In this document: positions 18,961 to 27,518 of the stretch, one piece after another
Numbering within the stretch: the stretch's first letter is position 1
Layout: every line of letters begins with the position of its first letter
Assembly (NCBI GenBank): GCA_963578605.1
Contig: CAUZEA010000010.1
Span: forward strand, 18,702-82,701
Length of the DNA: 64,000 nucleotides
Origin: JAKVCB01 sp963578605
Lineage (GTDB): Bacteria > Planctomycetota > Planctomycetia > Pirellulales > Lacipirellulaceae
Direction of reading: 5' to 3'
Notes under the pieces: model-generated
The model's input: only the letters and a program-made list of their open reading frames with translations
Told to the model about the DNA's origin: nothing
Databases searched by the model: none
Translations under genes and position numbers: made by a program

Positions 18961-19560
18961 TTAGAGCTCGCGACGGTAACGCTCGTGACGGTCGTAGAGG
19001 TCGAAAAGGATTTCCCGTACGTTACCACGGTGGGCAATGTAACTCGCTTTGACGACCGACCGCGTGACACTCGTTGGGGTATGCTGGCTGAGTTTCGCGA
19101 CCAAACGCTGGACGACTTCCAGATCGGGAAGCAGGCACGCTAGCACTGGCAGGCTGCATGGTCGGTGGGTCGTTACCAAAAGCCCCGCACCTGTCCAACG
19201 ACATCGAATCCGAAGCCACCAGGCAGACCAGGGTCGCAATTGTTCGTAGCCATCGACGATCACAATGGTTCTGCGGTTGACAGTTGGGGAAGTGGTAAAC
19301 TCTCGCCAGCGCAAACACTGGGCACCTCGCAGGGAGTGCGGCTGAATGTCGTACCCGCGGCAGCTCAACTCACGAGCGAGGGTTGTCAGGAGTGTTGATT
19401 TGCCAATCCCGTGCGGCCCAAAAACTTGTCCCCGCCAGCCCTGGTTTTCGAGGCAGCTGATGAGCAAATCAACTGATTCTCCGGCATGGAATTGATACAC
19501 TTGGTTCTTCGGCTGGGTCCAACACGAGGCAAACGGGTTGTCGTGGCGACTTGGAATCAT
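18961..19560 (-). CDS. Small P-loop ATPase of the arrestin-like operon
   Basis: This 199-residue protein has a Walker A motif, GPHGIGKST (about 48-56), and a Walker B-like TIVIVDGYEQL (about 100). A sensor-like segment, GLLVTTHRPCSLP, comes next, and a short basic helical tail ends the protein. It resembles the minimal ATPase core of AAA or STAND proteins but lacks their extra domains. It is the last gene of a leftward set: it starts 67 bp after the stop of the arrestin-like gene at 19628. Substrate and partners are unknown; context suggests it works with the two arrestin-like proteins. Confidence 0.7.
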   Translation of the reverse strand: MIPSRHDNPFASCWTQPKNQVYQFHAGESVDLLISCLENQGWRGQVFGPHGIGKSTLLTTLARELSCRGYDIQPHSLRGAQCLRWREFTTSPTVNRRTIVIVDGYEQLRPWSAWWLRIRCRWTGAGLLVTTHRPCSLPVLACLLPDLEVVQRLVAKLSQHTPTSVTRSVVKASYIAHRGNVREILFDLYDRHERYRREL

Positions 19561-19627
19561 GCGTTTTTATGCGCGCGACTGGCTGGCAGTTTCGCCCCGC
19601 GCGTGGAATGGTCAGCCGCAGATGGTT

Positions 19628-20023
19628 TTAGTTCATCAGGGTCGGTTGTGTTTCGCCAAGTCGGAAGGGTTCTTCCGATACAATCTCCTGCCCACGCGGC
19701 AAAAACAGCCGCAAGCGGGCACACCAGCAAACTTTCACGATCATGCCGTCATAGCTTTGCGGGCTGAATGGGAGGCGGATCTCAAACGGGTGGGGGGTAC
19801 GAAAATCAAGTTGACTGATTCTTTCGTGACTGAATCTTTCAAAGAAATGAACGGCCAGATCTTCTTCGCCTTTACCGGTGGTATGCCACAGGACAGAGAA
19901 TTCAGCCGCCCGCACCGTGTCATGTTCCGGGCCATCGACGGAGAATCTTCCCGTCAGCGATTCGCCGGGCAAGTAGCGCCGATCGTCCGAATCGAGTCGA
20001 ATGTGAATGTTGAGGCCAATCAT
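19628..20023 (-). CDS. Soluble arrestin-like beta-sandwich protein
   Basis: This 131-residue protein has no signal peptide. It starts MIGLNIHIRLDSDDRRYLPGE. The combination of (Y)LPGESLTGRFSV, a strand with ECH-type spacing, PFEIRLPFSPQSYDG, VCWCARLRLFLPRG and a closing strand, IVSEEPFRLG, follows the pattern of the arrestin N-lobe and Spo0M-type bacterial arrestin-like proteins. Its ATG overlaps the stop of the upstream gene by 4 bp, so translation is probably coupled. The role is not known. The assignment is by pattern, not alignment. Confidence 0.6.
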   Translation of the reverse strand: MIGLNIHIRLDSDDRRYLPGESLTGRFSVDGPEHDTVRAAEFSVLWHTTGKGEEDLAVHFFERFSHERISQLDFRTPHPFEIRLPFSPQSYDGMIVKVCWCARLRLFLPRGQEIVSEEPFRLGETQPTLMN

Positions 20024-21081
20024 GATTGGGGCTGCAGGTTTGTGGGCATGGTGGGATCCGACGCTCGTTGCTTGGCTTCGGAAGTCTCGCTTGTGGGGTA
20101 GACATAGATCGGGAATTTTCGTTCAAAGATAGTCCAGCGGGCAGCTTTTCCGCTCACGATCAGAAGCCAGTCGACCGAATTGTGTGGTGACACAAAGGAG
20201 TGCATTGCGGCATTTGGGATCAGGGCTTCTGTTTCAACCGCGAAGGGTTCCGCTGCCTTGATATTGAATTTTCGTCTCCGGTAAAGAAGTTGCCGATGAA
20301 CACGGAAGATTTCCGTGCGGGTGTCGGTGCCTTGTGCGTAGGTTGCCTGCTCCTGGCAAACAATCACGACTTTCAGCCAGCGCATATTGATGCGGCCGGC
20401 CTGGGACACCAGCAGGTGAAACGTTTCTCCGGCATGCAGTGGGTGGTGCGAGACTTCCAGGCGGGTCGCCCCAATTCCTGTGGTGATCCAGATTGCCCGC
20501 CCCAGAACCACGAGTGTCCATAAACCTGCCAGCACAAAAGGGACCATGAGCCACGTGAGTAGCCAGTTCGGGTGACCCGAAACGTGGAGATCGATGACCT
20601 GATAAACGAACATGCCGACGAGCAGATTCCAGCAAATGCAAATCAGCGTCATGCCGAGTAGCATCCACTTGGGGGAGGTGTCGATGGGTAGACGGTATGC
20701 CAGTCGAACACCGGGGCTGTCCACGACTCGGGCGATCGACGGGATGGCCGGCAATGTATGCGGAGATTCGCCCGAGGCAATCCGCAGTTCCAGGTCGGCT
20801 GCCTTTTTCGCTACGGCTGAGCGTAGTTCGGTTGATGTGTTACTGTGCCACATCAATTCAACCAACCCAAGCCCCCCATACAACAACAGTGAAGCCGGGA
20901 TAATCCCCACGAGCCATGGCCAGGGGGGGGTGATCGCCCCGACCATCAGCATGGCAATCCCATCAGCACCTAAGAGAAGTAGGACGGCGAACAGAACGGC
21001 TTCGCCCAGGGGACCCAGCCAACGCACACCGGTCCGGCGCTGCCCACGCTTTTTCATAAACAACGGAATTCGCAGCGGCAT
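20020..21081 (-). CDS. Membrane-anchored protein with arrestin-like domain
   Basis: ATG at 21081 is preceded by an AGGTGG ribosome binding site, so the longer open frame to 21291 is not used. The 353-residue product has four hydrophobic segments: two near residues 24-75 (AVLFAVLLLLGADGIAMLMV; WLVGIIPASLLLYGG) and two near 140-190 (LLGMTLICICWNLLVGMFVY; LTWLMVPFVLAGLWTLVVLG). A C-terminal soluble domain begins near residue 205 with TRLEVSHHPLHAGETF and ends ARWTIFERKFPIYVYP, again an arrestin-like strand order. A DUF3592-like label is possible. It leads the arrestin/ATPase operon. Confidence 0.65.
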   Translation of the reverse strand: MPLRIPLFMKKRGQRRTGVRWLGPLGEAVLFAVLLLLGADGIAMLMVGAITPPWPWLVGIIPASLLLYGGLGLVELMWHSNTSTELRSAVAKKAADLELRIASGESPHTLPAIPSIARVVDSPGVRLAYRLPIDTSPKWMLLGMTLICICWNLLVGMFVYQVIDLHVSGHPNWLLTWLMVPFVLAGLWTLVVLGRAIWITTGIGATRLEVSHHPLHAGETFHLLVSQAGRINMRWLKVVIVCQEQATYAQGTDTRTEIFRVHRQLLYRRRKFNIKAAEPFAVETEALIPNAAMHSFVSPHNSVDWLLIVSGKAARWTIFERKFPIYVYPTSETSEAKQRASDPTMPTNLQPQS

Positions 21082-21323
21082 GGAGAGCCACCTGGAAGGG
21101 TGCGACCGCGTCGATCCGAGGTCCACGCGCTCAACGGTACGTTCAAACAGATACCTGTTGCTGTTTGCACACCAAGAACCGTTCTTGACCCGGCTTGGAA
21201 AATGACAAATCAGCAACTTCCATTGGTTCAATTCTATCGTGTGCCTGATACGAGCACGACCCGAAGTGAAACACCCAGACCGGGAGCCCACTTGCGTCGA
21301 GCCTGCTTTAAAGTACTGTCTGA

Positions 21324-21626
21324 TTACGCGTGCACAGTTTCCAGTTCAGACGTTGGAGCCTGTTGGCCTGATTGGCGTCCGGGCCGATAAAAGCCAACGC
21401 TTTCCAGAGCCTTGTAGACCTCTTCGAGCGTTTTCTCACCAAAGTTCGAGATGCTCAATAAATCTTCGCGGGTGCAATGCAACAGATCGTTGACAGTAAA
21501 GACACCACGCTCTTCAAGGCAGTTAGTGGTTCGGACGGCGAGGCCAATTTCGGCGGTGCTCATTTCGAGCCGCTCTTTCATATCCTGAGTGGCTTCGTAG
21601 GCGCGGTTCAGAGGTACGCGAGACAT
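21324..21626 (-). CDS. Stand-alone RNA polymerase alpha C-terminal-domain-like protein
   Basis: ATG at 21626 is preceded by AAGGAG 6 bp upstream, so the 100-residue form is used. Residues about 32-80 match the alpha-CTD helix-hairpin-helix: TTNCLEERGVFTVNDLL, CTREDLLSISNFGEKTLEEV, then ALESVGFYRPG. In RNA polymerase this domain contacts UP-element DNA and activators. Here the alpha N-terminal assembly domain is absent, so the protein cannot be a normal alpha subunit. The N-terminal 30 residues (MKERLEMSTAEIGLAVR) could form a helical extension. It is divergent from the PcrA-like helicase gene, which starts 249 bp away. Confidence 0.8.
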   Translation of the reverse strand: MSRVPLNRAYEATQDMKERLEMSTAEIGLAVRTTNCLEERGVFTVNDLLHCTREDLLSISNFGEKTLEEVYKALESVGFYRPGRQSGQQAPTSELETVHA

Positions 21627-21875
21627 GGCGGGCTCCTTCCCTTGGTCTGAAGGATCGGTAGGCGGGATGTAAGGCAGTTTACCAATCCGCCGATAGGCGA
21701 ACAGCGGTAAAACGTCCCAGAACTGCCTTAACGTTCCCGGCGAGTCTATCACAGAATCATACGCCCGTGATCCCCCCCCGGTTGAAATCCTGCCGGGCAA
21801 CCGGCTAGCACATGGTGCGTGGCGGCCAGGGCGTGTCTTGCCCTATACTGGTGTATACCCTTTGTAGGAGTCACC

Positions 21876-24218
21876 GTGAATTCACTTCTGGAAAATCTCA
21901 CCGAACCGCAACGTGCGGCCGTTACGCACCGTGACGGTCCCCTTTTGATCCTCGCAGGGCCTGGCAGCGGTAAAACGCGCGTTGTGACGCAACGGATCGC
22001 ATACCTTTTAGGCCAGGGAGTACCTGCCAGCCAGGTTTTGGCTCTCACGTTCACCAACAAAGCTGCCGATGAAATGCGGGCTCGCGTGGAGCAGCTTGTT
22101 GCGGGGCACTCGGTCTGGCTGAGCACATTCCATCGTTTCTGTGCCCGTATTTTACGCACGTACAGCGATTACATTGGCCTCTCGCCGAATTTCACCATCT
22201 ACGATTCGAGTGACGCAAAGCAGACACTCCGGCGGGTGATTGAGGCCGAGAAAATCAAGATCATGCACTATACGCCCGAGCGCATTGCTGCTGCCATCAG
22301 TTCGGCCAAAAACGGCCTCGTTACCCCGGCCGAATACCAGCCGCGGCCCGGACGGCCGTTGAGCCAAATCGTGGGCGAGGTTTACCCTCTCTACCAAAAG
22401 CGCTTGCTCGCCTCTTCGGCCGTCGATTTCGACGACCTGCTTTTGCACGTCGCCCAACTTTTGTACAAGCATCCTGAAGTCCGTGCCGATCTGGACGATC
22501 GCTATCGCTATATCCTGGTTGACGAGTATCAAGATACGAACCGGGCTCAATACGTCATCTTGCGTGCCATGTCGCGAGACCACCCGAATCTCGCGGTTAC
22601 GGGCGATCCAGACCAGTCGATTTACCGGTGGCGGGGAGCAGATATCAAAAACATTCTTGAGTTTGAGGCAGACTATCCTGCTGTTCATGTGGTGCGTTTG
22701 GAGCAAAATTACCGAAGTACCAAGCGAATTCTTCGTGTGGCCGACGAGTTGATCTCACACAACGTTCAACGCAAACAGAAGTCGTTGCACACGGAAAACG
22801 ATGAAGGGCAACCGGTACGTCTTACCACCTACCCGGACCAAGATGGCGAAGCGGCAGGTATTGCGACGGAGATCCGAACCGCGATCGATAAGCAGGGCCG
22901 CAGCCCGAGTGACTTTGCGATCTTTTACCGCATGAATGCGCTATCGCGGTCGCTGGAAAAAGCACTCCGCGAAGCCGCCGTACCCTTTCAAATGGTGCGT
23001 GGGCAGGAATTCTACCAGCGTAAAGAAATCAAAGACGTGTTGGCTTATTGCCAGCTTGTCAACAATCCTTTAGACGACATTGCGTTCGAACGCACCGTCA
23101 ATACTCCCGCTCGAGGGATTGGCAGAAAAACACTCCAACGACTTGGTGAACATGCGTATCGCCTGGGGCTCCCGCTGCTGGATGCAGCACGGCAGGCAGC
23201 GCAACTGGAATCGCTCCCGAAGCGGGCTGCTACCCAGCTGGCTCGCTTCGTTAAAATCATCGACCACATTTCCGCGGTGGCGCATCGTGATGTCGAAGAG
23301 GTTGTGGGGACTGTGCTGGAAGAGTCGGGCTATCGCAAGTCACTGGCCGAAAGTGAAAGCGAAGAAGACCAGAACCGGCTGGCAAACATTGAGGAGCTGT
23401 TGACCGATGCCAGGCAGTTCGATGAACAGGATCAGGATATCGAAGGGGGGCAGCTCGAGGCCTATCTGGAACGCACCTGGCTGGTCAATGATATTGATGA
23501 CTGGGAATCGAATACCGAAAAGGTGACACTGATGACGCTGCATGCCGCCAAAGGGCTGGAGTTTCCGGTCGTCTTCATGATTGCCCTCGAGCAGGGGGTG
23601 TTGCCCCATGAGCGGTCGAGTTCCGACCCCGACCAACTTGAGGAGGAACGTCGCTTGACGTTTGTCGGTATCACTCGCGCCAAACAGGAGTTGCGGCTCA
23701 GTTATGCGGTTCGCCGCGACTACCGCGGTCAGCGTCGCCTCACGATTCCCAGCTCGTTTCTGCTCGAAATACCACGTGGCGAAATGGAACAAGTGCAACT
23801 TACGACACCCAGTTTTCCAGATTCCATTGAAGAGGATGTCACTGCTGATTTTGACGATGACTTGTTCGAGACGCCTATTGACCAACGGCATCCCAGTGAG
23901 TTGGAACCGGAAGCTTTTGCGGTAGAATCAAACGCAAAGCGGCCCGCGCAAAAGCCCGTGGCCAGCTTTGCCATCACCACGGCTGCCTCGTTGGTTGTTG
24001 GACAGAAACAACCGCCCAAGCGAGGATCAGCCGAGCCAGCTGTCTCGCCCGATCTGTTTACCCAGGGAATGGCCGTGGTGCATCCCGTGCACGGACTGGG
24101 CAAGGTTGTCGCCCTTTCGGGAGCGGGAAAAAACAGGCGGGCTACGGTACGGTTTGCCACAGCAGGGCAGAAAAGATTTGTGATTGCGCACAGTCCTTTG
24201 CGGTTGGCTGGTAAGTAA
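21876..24218 (+). CDS. pcrA: UvrD/PcrA-type superfamily 1 DNA helicase
   Basis: A GTG at 21876, 5 bp after taggag, gives MNSLLENLTEPQRAAVTH, the standard PcrA/UvrD start. All helicase motifs are present: I AGPGSGKTR; II VDEYQDTN; III VTGDPDQSIYRWRGADI; IV LEQNYRSTKRIL; V VTLMTLHAAKGLEFP; VI ERRLTFVGITRAKQEL. At 780 residues it has the family's length, including a C-terminal Tudor-like domain (GMAVVHPVHGLGKV; AGQKRF). In PcrA and UvrD that domain binds RNA polymerase. The enzyme unwinds DNA in excision and recombination repair. PcrA versus UvrD cannot be settled by eye. Confidence 0.93.
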   Translation: MNSLLENLTEPQRAAVTHRDGPLLILAGPGSGKTRVVTQRIAYLLGQGVPASQVLALTFTNKAADEMRARVEQLVAGHSVWLSTFHRFCARILRTYSDYIGLSPNFTIYDSSDAKQTLRRVIEAEKIKIMHYTPERIAAAISSAKNGLVTPAEYQPRPGRPLSQIVGEVYPLYQKRLLASSAVDFDDLLLHVAQLLYKHPEVRADLDDRYRYILVDEYQDTNRAQYVILRAMSRDHPNLAVTGDPDQSIYRWRGADIKNILEFEADYPAVHVVRLEQNYRSTKRILRVADELISHNVQRKQKSLHTENDEGQPVRLTTYPDQDGEAAGIATEIRTAIDKQGRSPSDFAIFYRMNALSRSLEKALREAAVPFQMVRGQEFYQRKEIKDVLAYCQLVNNPLDDIAFERTVNTPARGIGRKTLQRLGEHAYRLGLPLLDAARQAAQLESLPKRAATQLARFVKIIDHISAVAHRDVEEVVGTVLEESGYRKSLAESESEEDQNRLANIEELLTDARQFDEQDQDIEGGQLEAYLERTWLVNDIDDWESNTEKVTLMTLHAAKGLEFPVVFMIALEQGVLPHERSSSDPDQLEEERRLTFVGITRAKQELRLSYAVRRDYRGQRRLTIPSSFLLEIPRGEMEQVQLTTPSFPDSIEEDVTADFDDDLFETPIDQRHPSELEPEAFAVESNAKRPAQKPVASFAITTAASLVVGQKQPPKRGSAEPAVSPDLFTQGMAVVHPVHGLGKVVALSGAGKNRRATVRFATAGQKRFVIAHSPLRLAGK

Positions 24219-24288
24219 AGAAACTAAAGAGGCGGTTCTCCCTTGGCCAGCGTTTCCCCGGTTTGTTCATTTTTCCGAACCTCACTTT

Positions 24289-25410
24289 ATGACCAGCACT
24301 GCAGTCTGTCCGTTTGGTTTCATTAGCTGTCAGCGGGGCGCAGAATTTGCGGTCAAGCAAGAGGTTTTCGCCAGTGGTTTTGGGCTCCGGCTTGCCTTTT
24401 CGCAATCCGGGTTTGTCACGTTCAAAATTCCCACGGACCCTGAGGTCGATCGTTTCCTGAAACACAAATGGGTCTTTGCCCGCACGCATGGTTTGTCTCT
24501 CGGTAAGGTCCAGGGGAATCAACTTCACGAGCTTGCTACTCGGTTGTGGCAGTTGCCGACGGTTGTTGCGCAGAACGAGCTTGATGCTTTTCAAGATATT
24601 CACGTCTGGGAACCTGATGCTGAGGTACCGGGACAAAACTCTTTTGAGCCCGGGATCTCTCCGCTGGCTGTCACCATCGAAGAAGCGCTGCGGCAGGAGG
24701 CACCCGGAAAATTGCGGCAACAGCGGGTGACGACGCCCGGCACAACACGCCCGCCAACCGGAAGAAACCAGCGAGTGCTCGATGTGGTTGTGGTTGAGCC
24801 GGGGCAGTGGTGGGTTAGCTGGCACCGGGCAGAACTTCCCCAGCAACAATGGCCCGGTGGAATTGTGCGGGTGCAATGCCCCCCCCAGGCCGTGTCACGC
24901 GCTTACCTGAAAATGGAAGAAGCTTTGCAGTGGGCGGCGTTTCCGTTTCAGAGCGGAGATGAATGGGTTGAACTCGGCTGTTCTCCGGGGGGTTCCTGCC
25001 AGGCGCTGCTCGACCATGGTCAATTCGTGACGGGTATCGATCCTGCAGAAGTTGACCCGCTGCTGCTCGGATTGCCTAACTTTCGGCATCTCCGCAAGCG
25101 AACGGTTGATGTGCGGCGGAGTGAATTTTGTGACGTTGACTGGCTCGCAGCGGATATGAATGTTGTGCCCAGCTACACACTTGATACGGTCGAGGCAATC
25201 GTCACGCATCGGCACGTTTCCATTCGTGGCCTGATCGTGACCCTCAAATTTCCGGACTGGAAACTGGCGGCGAAACTTCCGGAGTATCTGTCAAGGATTC
25301 ACAGTTGGGGATATCGTGACCTCCGCGCGAGGCAACTCGCTCACAATGCCCGGGAAGTCTGTATTGTCGCGCTGCGGAGCCGGGCCCTGCGGCGTTTTCA
25401 CCACCCATGA
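24289..25410 (+). CDS. RlmM/FtsJ-like rRNA ribose methyltransferase
   Basis: From ATG 24289 the 373-residue protein begins VCPFGFISCQRGAEFAVKQE, resembling the THUMP-like N-terminal part of RlmM. The FtsJ-type Rossmann domain follows near residue 220: WVELGCSPGGSCQALLD is the SAM loop, with VTGIDPAEVD. Asp in DWLAADMN and Lys in LIVTLKFPDWK fit the K-D-K-E catalytic set of 2'-O-methyltransferases. RlmM methylates C2498 of 23S rRNA in E. coli; the same target here is inference. It starts 70 bp after pcrA on the same strand. Confidence 0.85.
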   Translation: MTSTAVCPFGFISCQRGAEFAVKQEVFASGFGLRLAFSQSGFVTFKIPTDPEVDRFLKHKWVFARTHGLSLGKVQGNQLHELATRLWQLPTVVAQNELDAFQDIHVWEPDAEVPGQNSFEPGISPLAVTIEEALRQEAPGKLRQQRVTTPGTTRPPTGRNQRVLDVVVVEPGQWWVSWHRAELPQQQWPGGIVRVQCPPQAVSRAYLKMEEALQWAAFPFQSGDEWVELGCSPGGSCQALLDHGQFVTGIDPAEVDPLLLGLPNFRHLRKRTVDVRRSEFCDVDWLAADMNVVPSYTLDTVEAIVTHRHVSIRGLIVTLKFPDWKLAAKLPEYLSRIHSWGYRDLRARQLAHNAREVCIVALRSRALRRFHHP

Positions 25411-25623
25411 TTTGAACCGGCGCGGGCGTTGTCGCCGCAGGTTCAACTCCAGTTGGGCACCGCCGCCGGCTCCTAGGACCATGGCCCGTCTGTCGGGAAA
25501 GGGGTCTTGCGGGGCGATACGGTGGATGCCCGATCCTGCTCATGCGAGTTGCTGCGCCGATTTTGCTCTTCGGGCTGCTGCGAAGGCTCGCTAGAATTCC
25601 AGTATGATCAGGCAAGGAGCGTC

Positions 25624-26427
25624 ATGAATTTGCGATTGTGTGGAGTTGCAGGGACGTGTGTGCTCGCCCTTGGCGGTGCCAGCTGTCGGGTCTTGCCATC
25701 ATTTCCGGCTGCCGCGATTGAAGCGAAATGCAGTTCGGGTCAACTCGTTTTTCATAGCGATTTTCCCTTGCTAAAGTCGCATCGCCTGGTCCGCGAGTTG
25801 GTGGCCGAAAGAGGCGACATCAACGAGTTGCTTTTGGTGCCGATAACAGACGAGCTAATTCATGTCCACCTTTTTCGCGATGGCCGTACCTATGCCGAAT
25901 ACGTGGTGGACCGTTTCCCGGAGGTTCTAGAAAGGCGGGCGTTCTTCGTGGAGAGCGACACGCGGTTGGTGGTCTATGCACACTGGAGCGACCACGTTGC
26001 CGAAGATCTCCGCCATGAAGTAGCACACGGCTATTTGCATGCGGCCTTGGGAGATCTCCCTTTGTGGTTGGATGAAGGTTTGGCCGAGTACTTTGAGGTC
26101 CCCCGCGGGCAGCATGGTTTCAACGAGCCCCATGTCGACTTGTTGGTCGACTTGATCGGTGGCGAGCAGTGGCACCCCGACTTGCGACGGCTGGCCGCGA
26201 TTGAGCAATTCTCTGCCTTGACACAACTGGACTATGCCGAGGCATGGGCATGGGTTCATTTTCTGTTGCAGACCACCCCGCCGCACCGCGAACTGTTGCA
26301 AACGTATCTGAGCGAACTGCAGCGCGACGGTTTTGCCGAGCCGCTGTGGCGACGAATGGCAAAAATTCATATCGAACCGGAGCGGAATCTGACGGAACAT
26401 CTTCTCGCGTTGCGTGGGGGAGCCTGA
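25624..26427 (+). CDS. DUF1570-type zinc metalloprotease lipoprotein
   Basis: ATG at 25624 follows aaggag (25615-25620), which fixes the start. The N terminus VLALGGASC ends in a lipobox-like GASC, so a lipoprotein is predicted. The catalytic motif HEVAHGYLHAA (HExxH, about residue 137) and the downstream LPLWLDEGLAEYF provide the third zinc ligand region, as in DUF1570/gluzincin-like proteases common in planctomycetes. At 267 residues it is a small member. The substrate is unknown. It lies between the RlmM-like gene and a convergent GNAT gene. Confidence 0.85.
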   Translation: MNLRLCGVAGTCVLALGGASCRVLPSFPAAAIEAKCSSGQLVFHSDFPLLKSHRLVRELVAERGDINELLLVPITDELIHVHLFRDGRTYAEYVVDRFPEVLERRAFFVESDTRLVVYAHWSDHVAEDLRHEVAHGYLHAALGDLPLWLDEGLAEYFEVPRGQHGFNEPHVDLLVDLIGGEQWHPDLRRLAAIEQFSALTQLDYAEAWAWVHFLLQTTPPHRELLQTYLSELQRDGFAEPLWRRMAKIHIEPERNLTEHLLALRGGA

Positions 26428-26455
26428 CTGCCTGCCTGGTTTGATTACCAACAGT

Positions 26456-27436
26456 TCAGCGACCAAGCGAAACGCCCTTGCCGATGGTCGATTCCTTGCG
26501 AAAGACGTAGCCGCAGTCCACCGTCTTGAACCCAAGTTCCCCATACAGAGAAATCGCCGGTTGATTGAAGTGCATAGTTTGTGTTTCAATCAGCGTGATT
26601 CCTTGCAAACTGAGCTGTTTGAAAGCCTGGTTGAGGAGGGAGGTTGCCAGGCCGCGACGGCGATATTCAGGTTGGACATACAGGTCAGAAATGCCGGCTG
26701 TGCGAAGGCCCCAAGCAGAGGCGAGGGGTTCCACGTCCCAGAACCATACCGATGCAACCCGCGGACCTCCCGTCCCCTTCGAGAGCCCAAACTCAATCCG
26801 GTCCAGGCTGCCCATCGTGCAAGCTTCCCACCAGTTTGTCGGAGGGGGTGACCATTGCTTTCGGAAGACAAATTCCCGGCGAAGCTGGCGCTGTTTTCGT
26901 GAGGCATGTGCCTGAAAGCTGGCCAAATCTCGCTGGAGGATGATGACCCGGTCGATTTCCTGATAACCAAGGGTGCGGACCCAGCCGACGAAGGGGTCGC
27001 TCGAAAGGATGCCAGGTAATTCACTGCCGCCGTAAAGTCCGAGGTAAAACCCATTAAGAGGGTAGATTCCCCCCGCGTAGAGCACTTTGGCCCCCTTTTG
27101 TTGCAGGTACTGCTCCCCTTGCGCCAACAATGCCAGCGGCAGTTCGGAATCGTAATACTCGCTCCGCACCATCAGCAGTTGGGTCGCCCCGACTTCGGTT
27201 GAGAGACTGCTTTGCTGGTCGTCCGGCCCGAAGGATGCATGAACAAATCCGACCGGTTCCTCGTTGACCGTCGCCACGATCAGGCCGTGGCGGTCAAAGT
27301 ACGGTTTCGAAAAGACACGTTGCTCCAACAGGGGTACGGAGACGGATTGCAATACACCGCGTTGCGGTGGCTGCGCACGCCAGATTGCGGCAAGGTGCGG
27401 TGGGTCTGAGTTGCAGAAAGGGCGGAACTGGAACAA
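26456..27436 (-). CDS. GNAT-type acetyltransferase, two-domain form
   Basis: The 326-residue protein has two GNAT-like halves. The second (about 165-320) is well formed, with ISDLYVQPEYRRRGLATSLL containing the acetyl-CoA pyrophosphate loop RRRGLA, and a closing YGELGFKTVDCGYVF. The first half (about 1-155) retains RPFCNSDPPHLAAIW, GFVHASFGPDDQ and LNGFYLGLYGG but lacks a clear acetyl-CoA loop, so it may be a degenerate domain. The substrate is unknown. It lies 83 bp downstream of the LpxL-like gene, probably in the same transcript. Confidence 0.85.
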   Translation of the reverse strand: MFQFRPFCNSDPPHLAAIWRAQPPQRGVLQSVSVPLLEQRVFSKPYFDRHGLIVATVNEEPVGFVHASFGPDDQQSSLSTEVGATQLLMVRSEYYDSELPLALLAQGEQYLQQKGAKVLYAGGIYPLNGFYLGLYGGSELPGILSSDPFVGWVRTLGYQEIDRVIILQRDLASFQAHASRKQRQLRREFVFRKQWSPPPTNWWEACTMGSLDRIEFGLSKGTGGPRVASVWFWDVEPLASAWGLRTAGISDLYVQPEYRRRGLATSLLNQAFKQLSLQGITLIETQTMHFNQPAISLYGELGFKTVDCGYVFRKESTIGKGVSLGR

Positions 27437-27518
27437 CGTAACACAAAGCCTCGAAACCGGTCAGGGAAATAGCTATCGTAATTGGCTCGTGCCATGTCCG
27501 GAAGCCAGTCCTTGTGCA

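Noticed and set aside
18603..19070. 155-codon minus-strand open frame before the P-loop ATPase end
   Set aside because: It overlaps the ATPase gene in another frame and has no coding character; the stretch is treated as non-coding.
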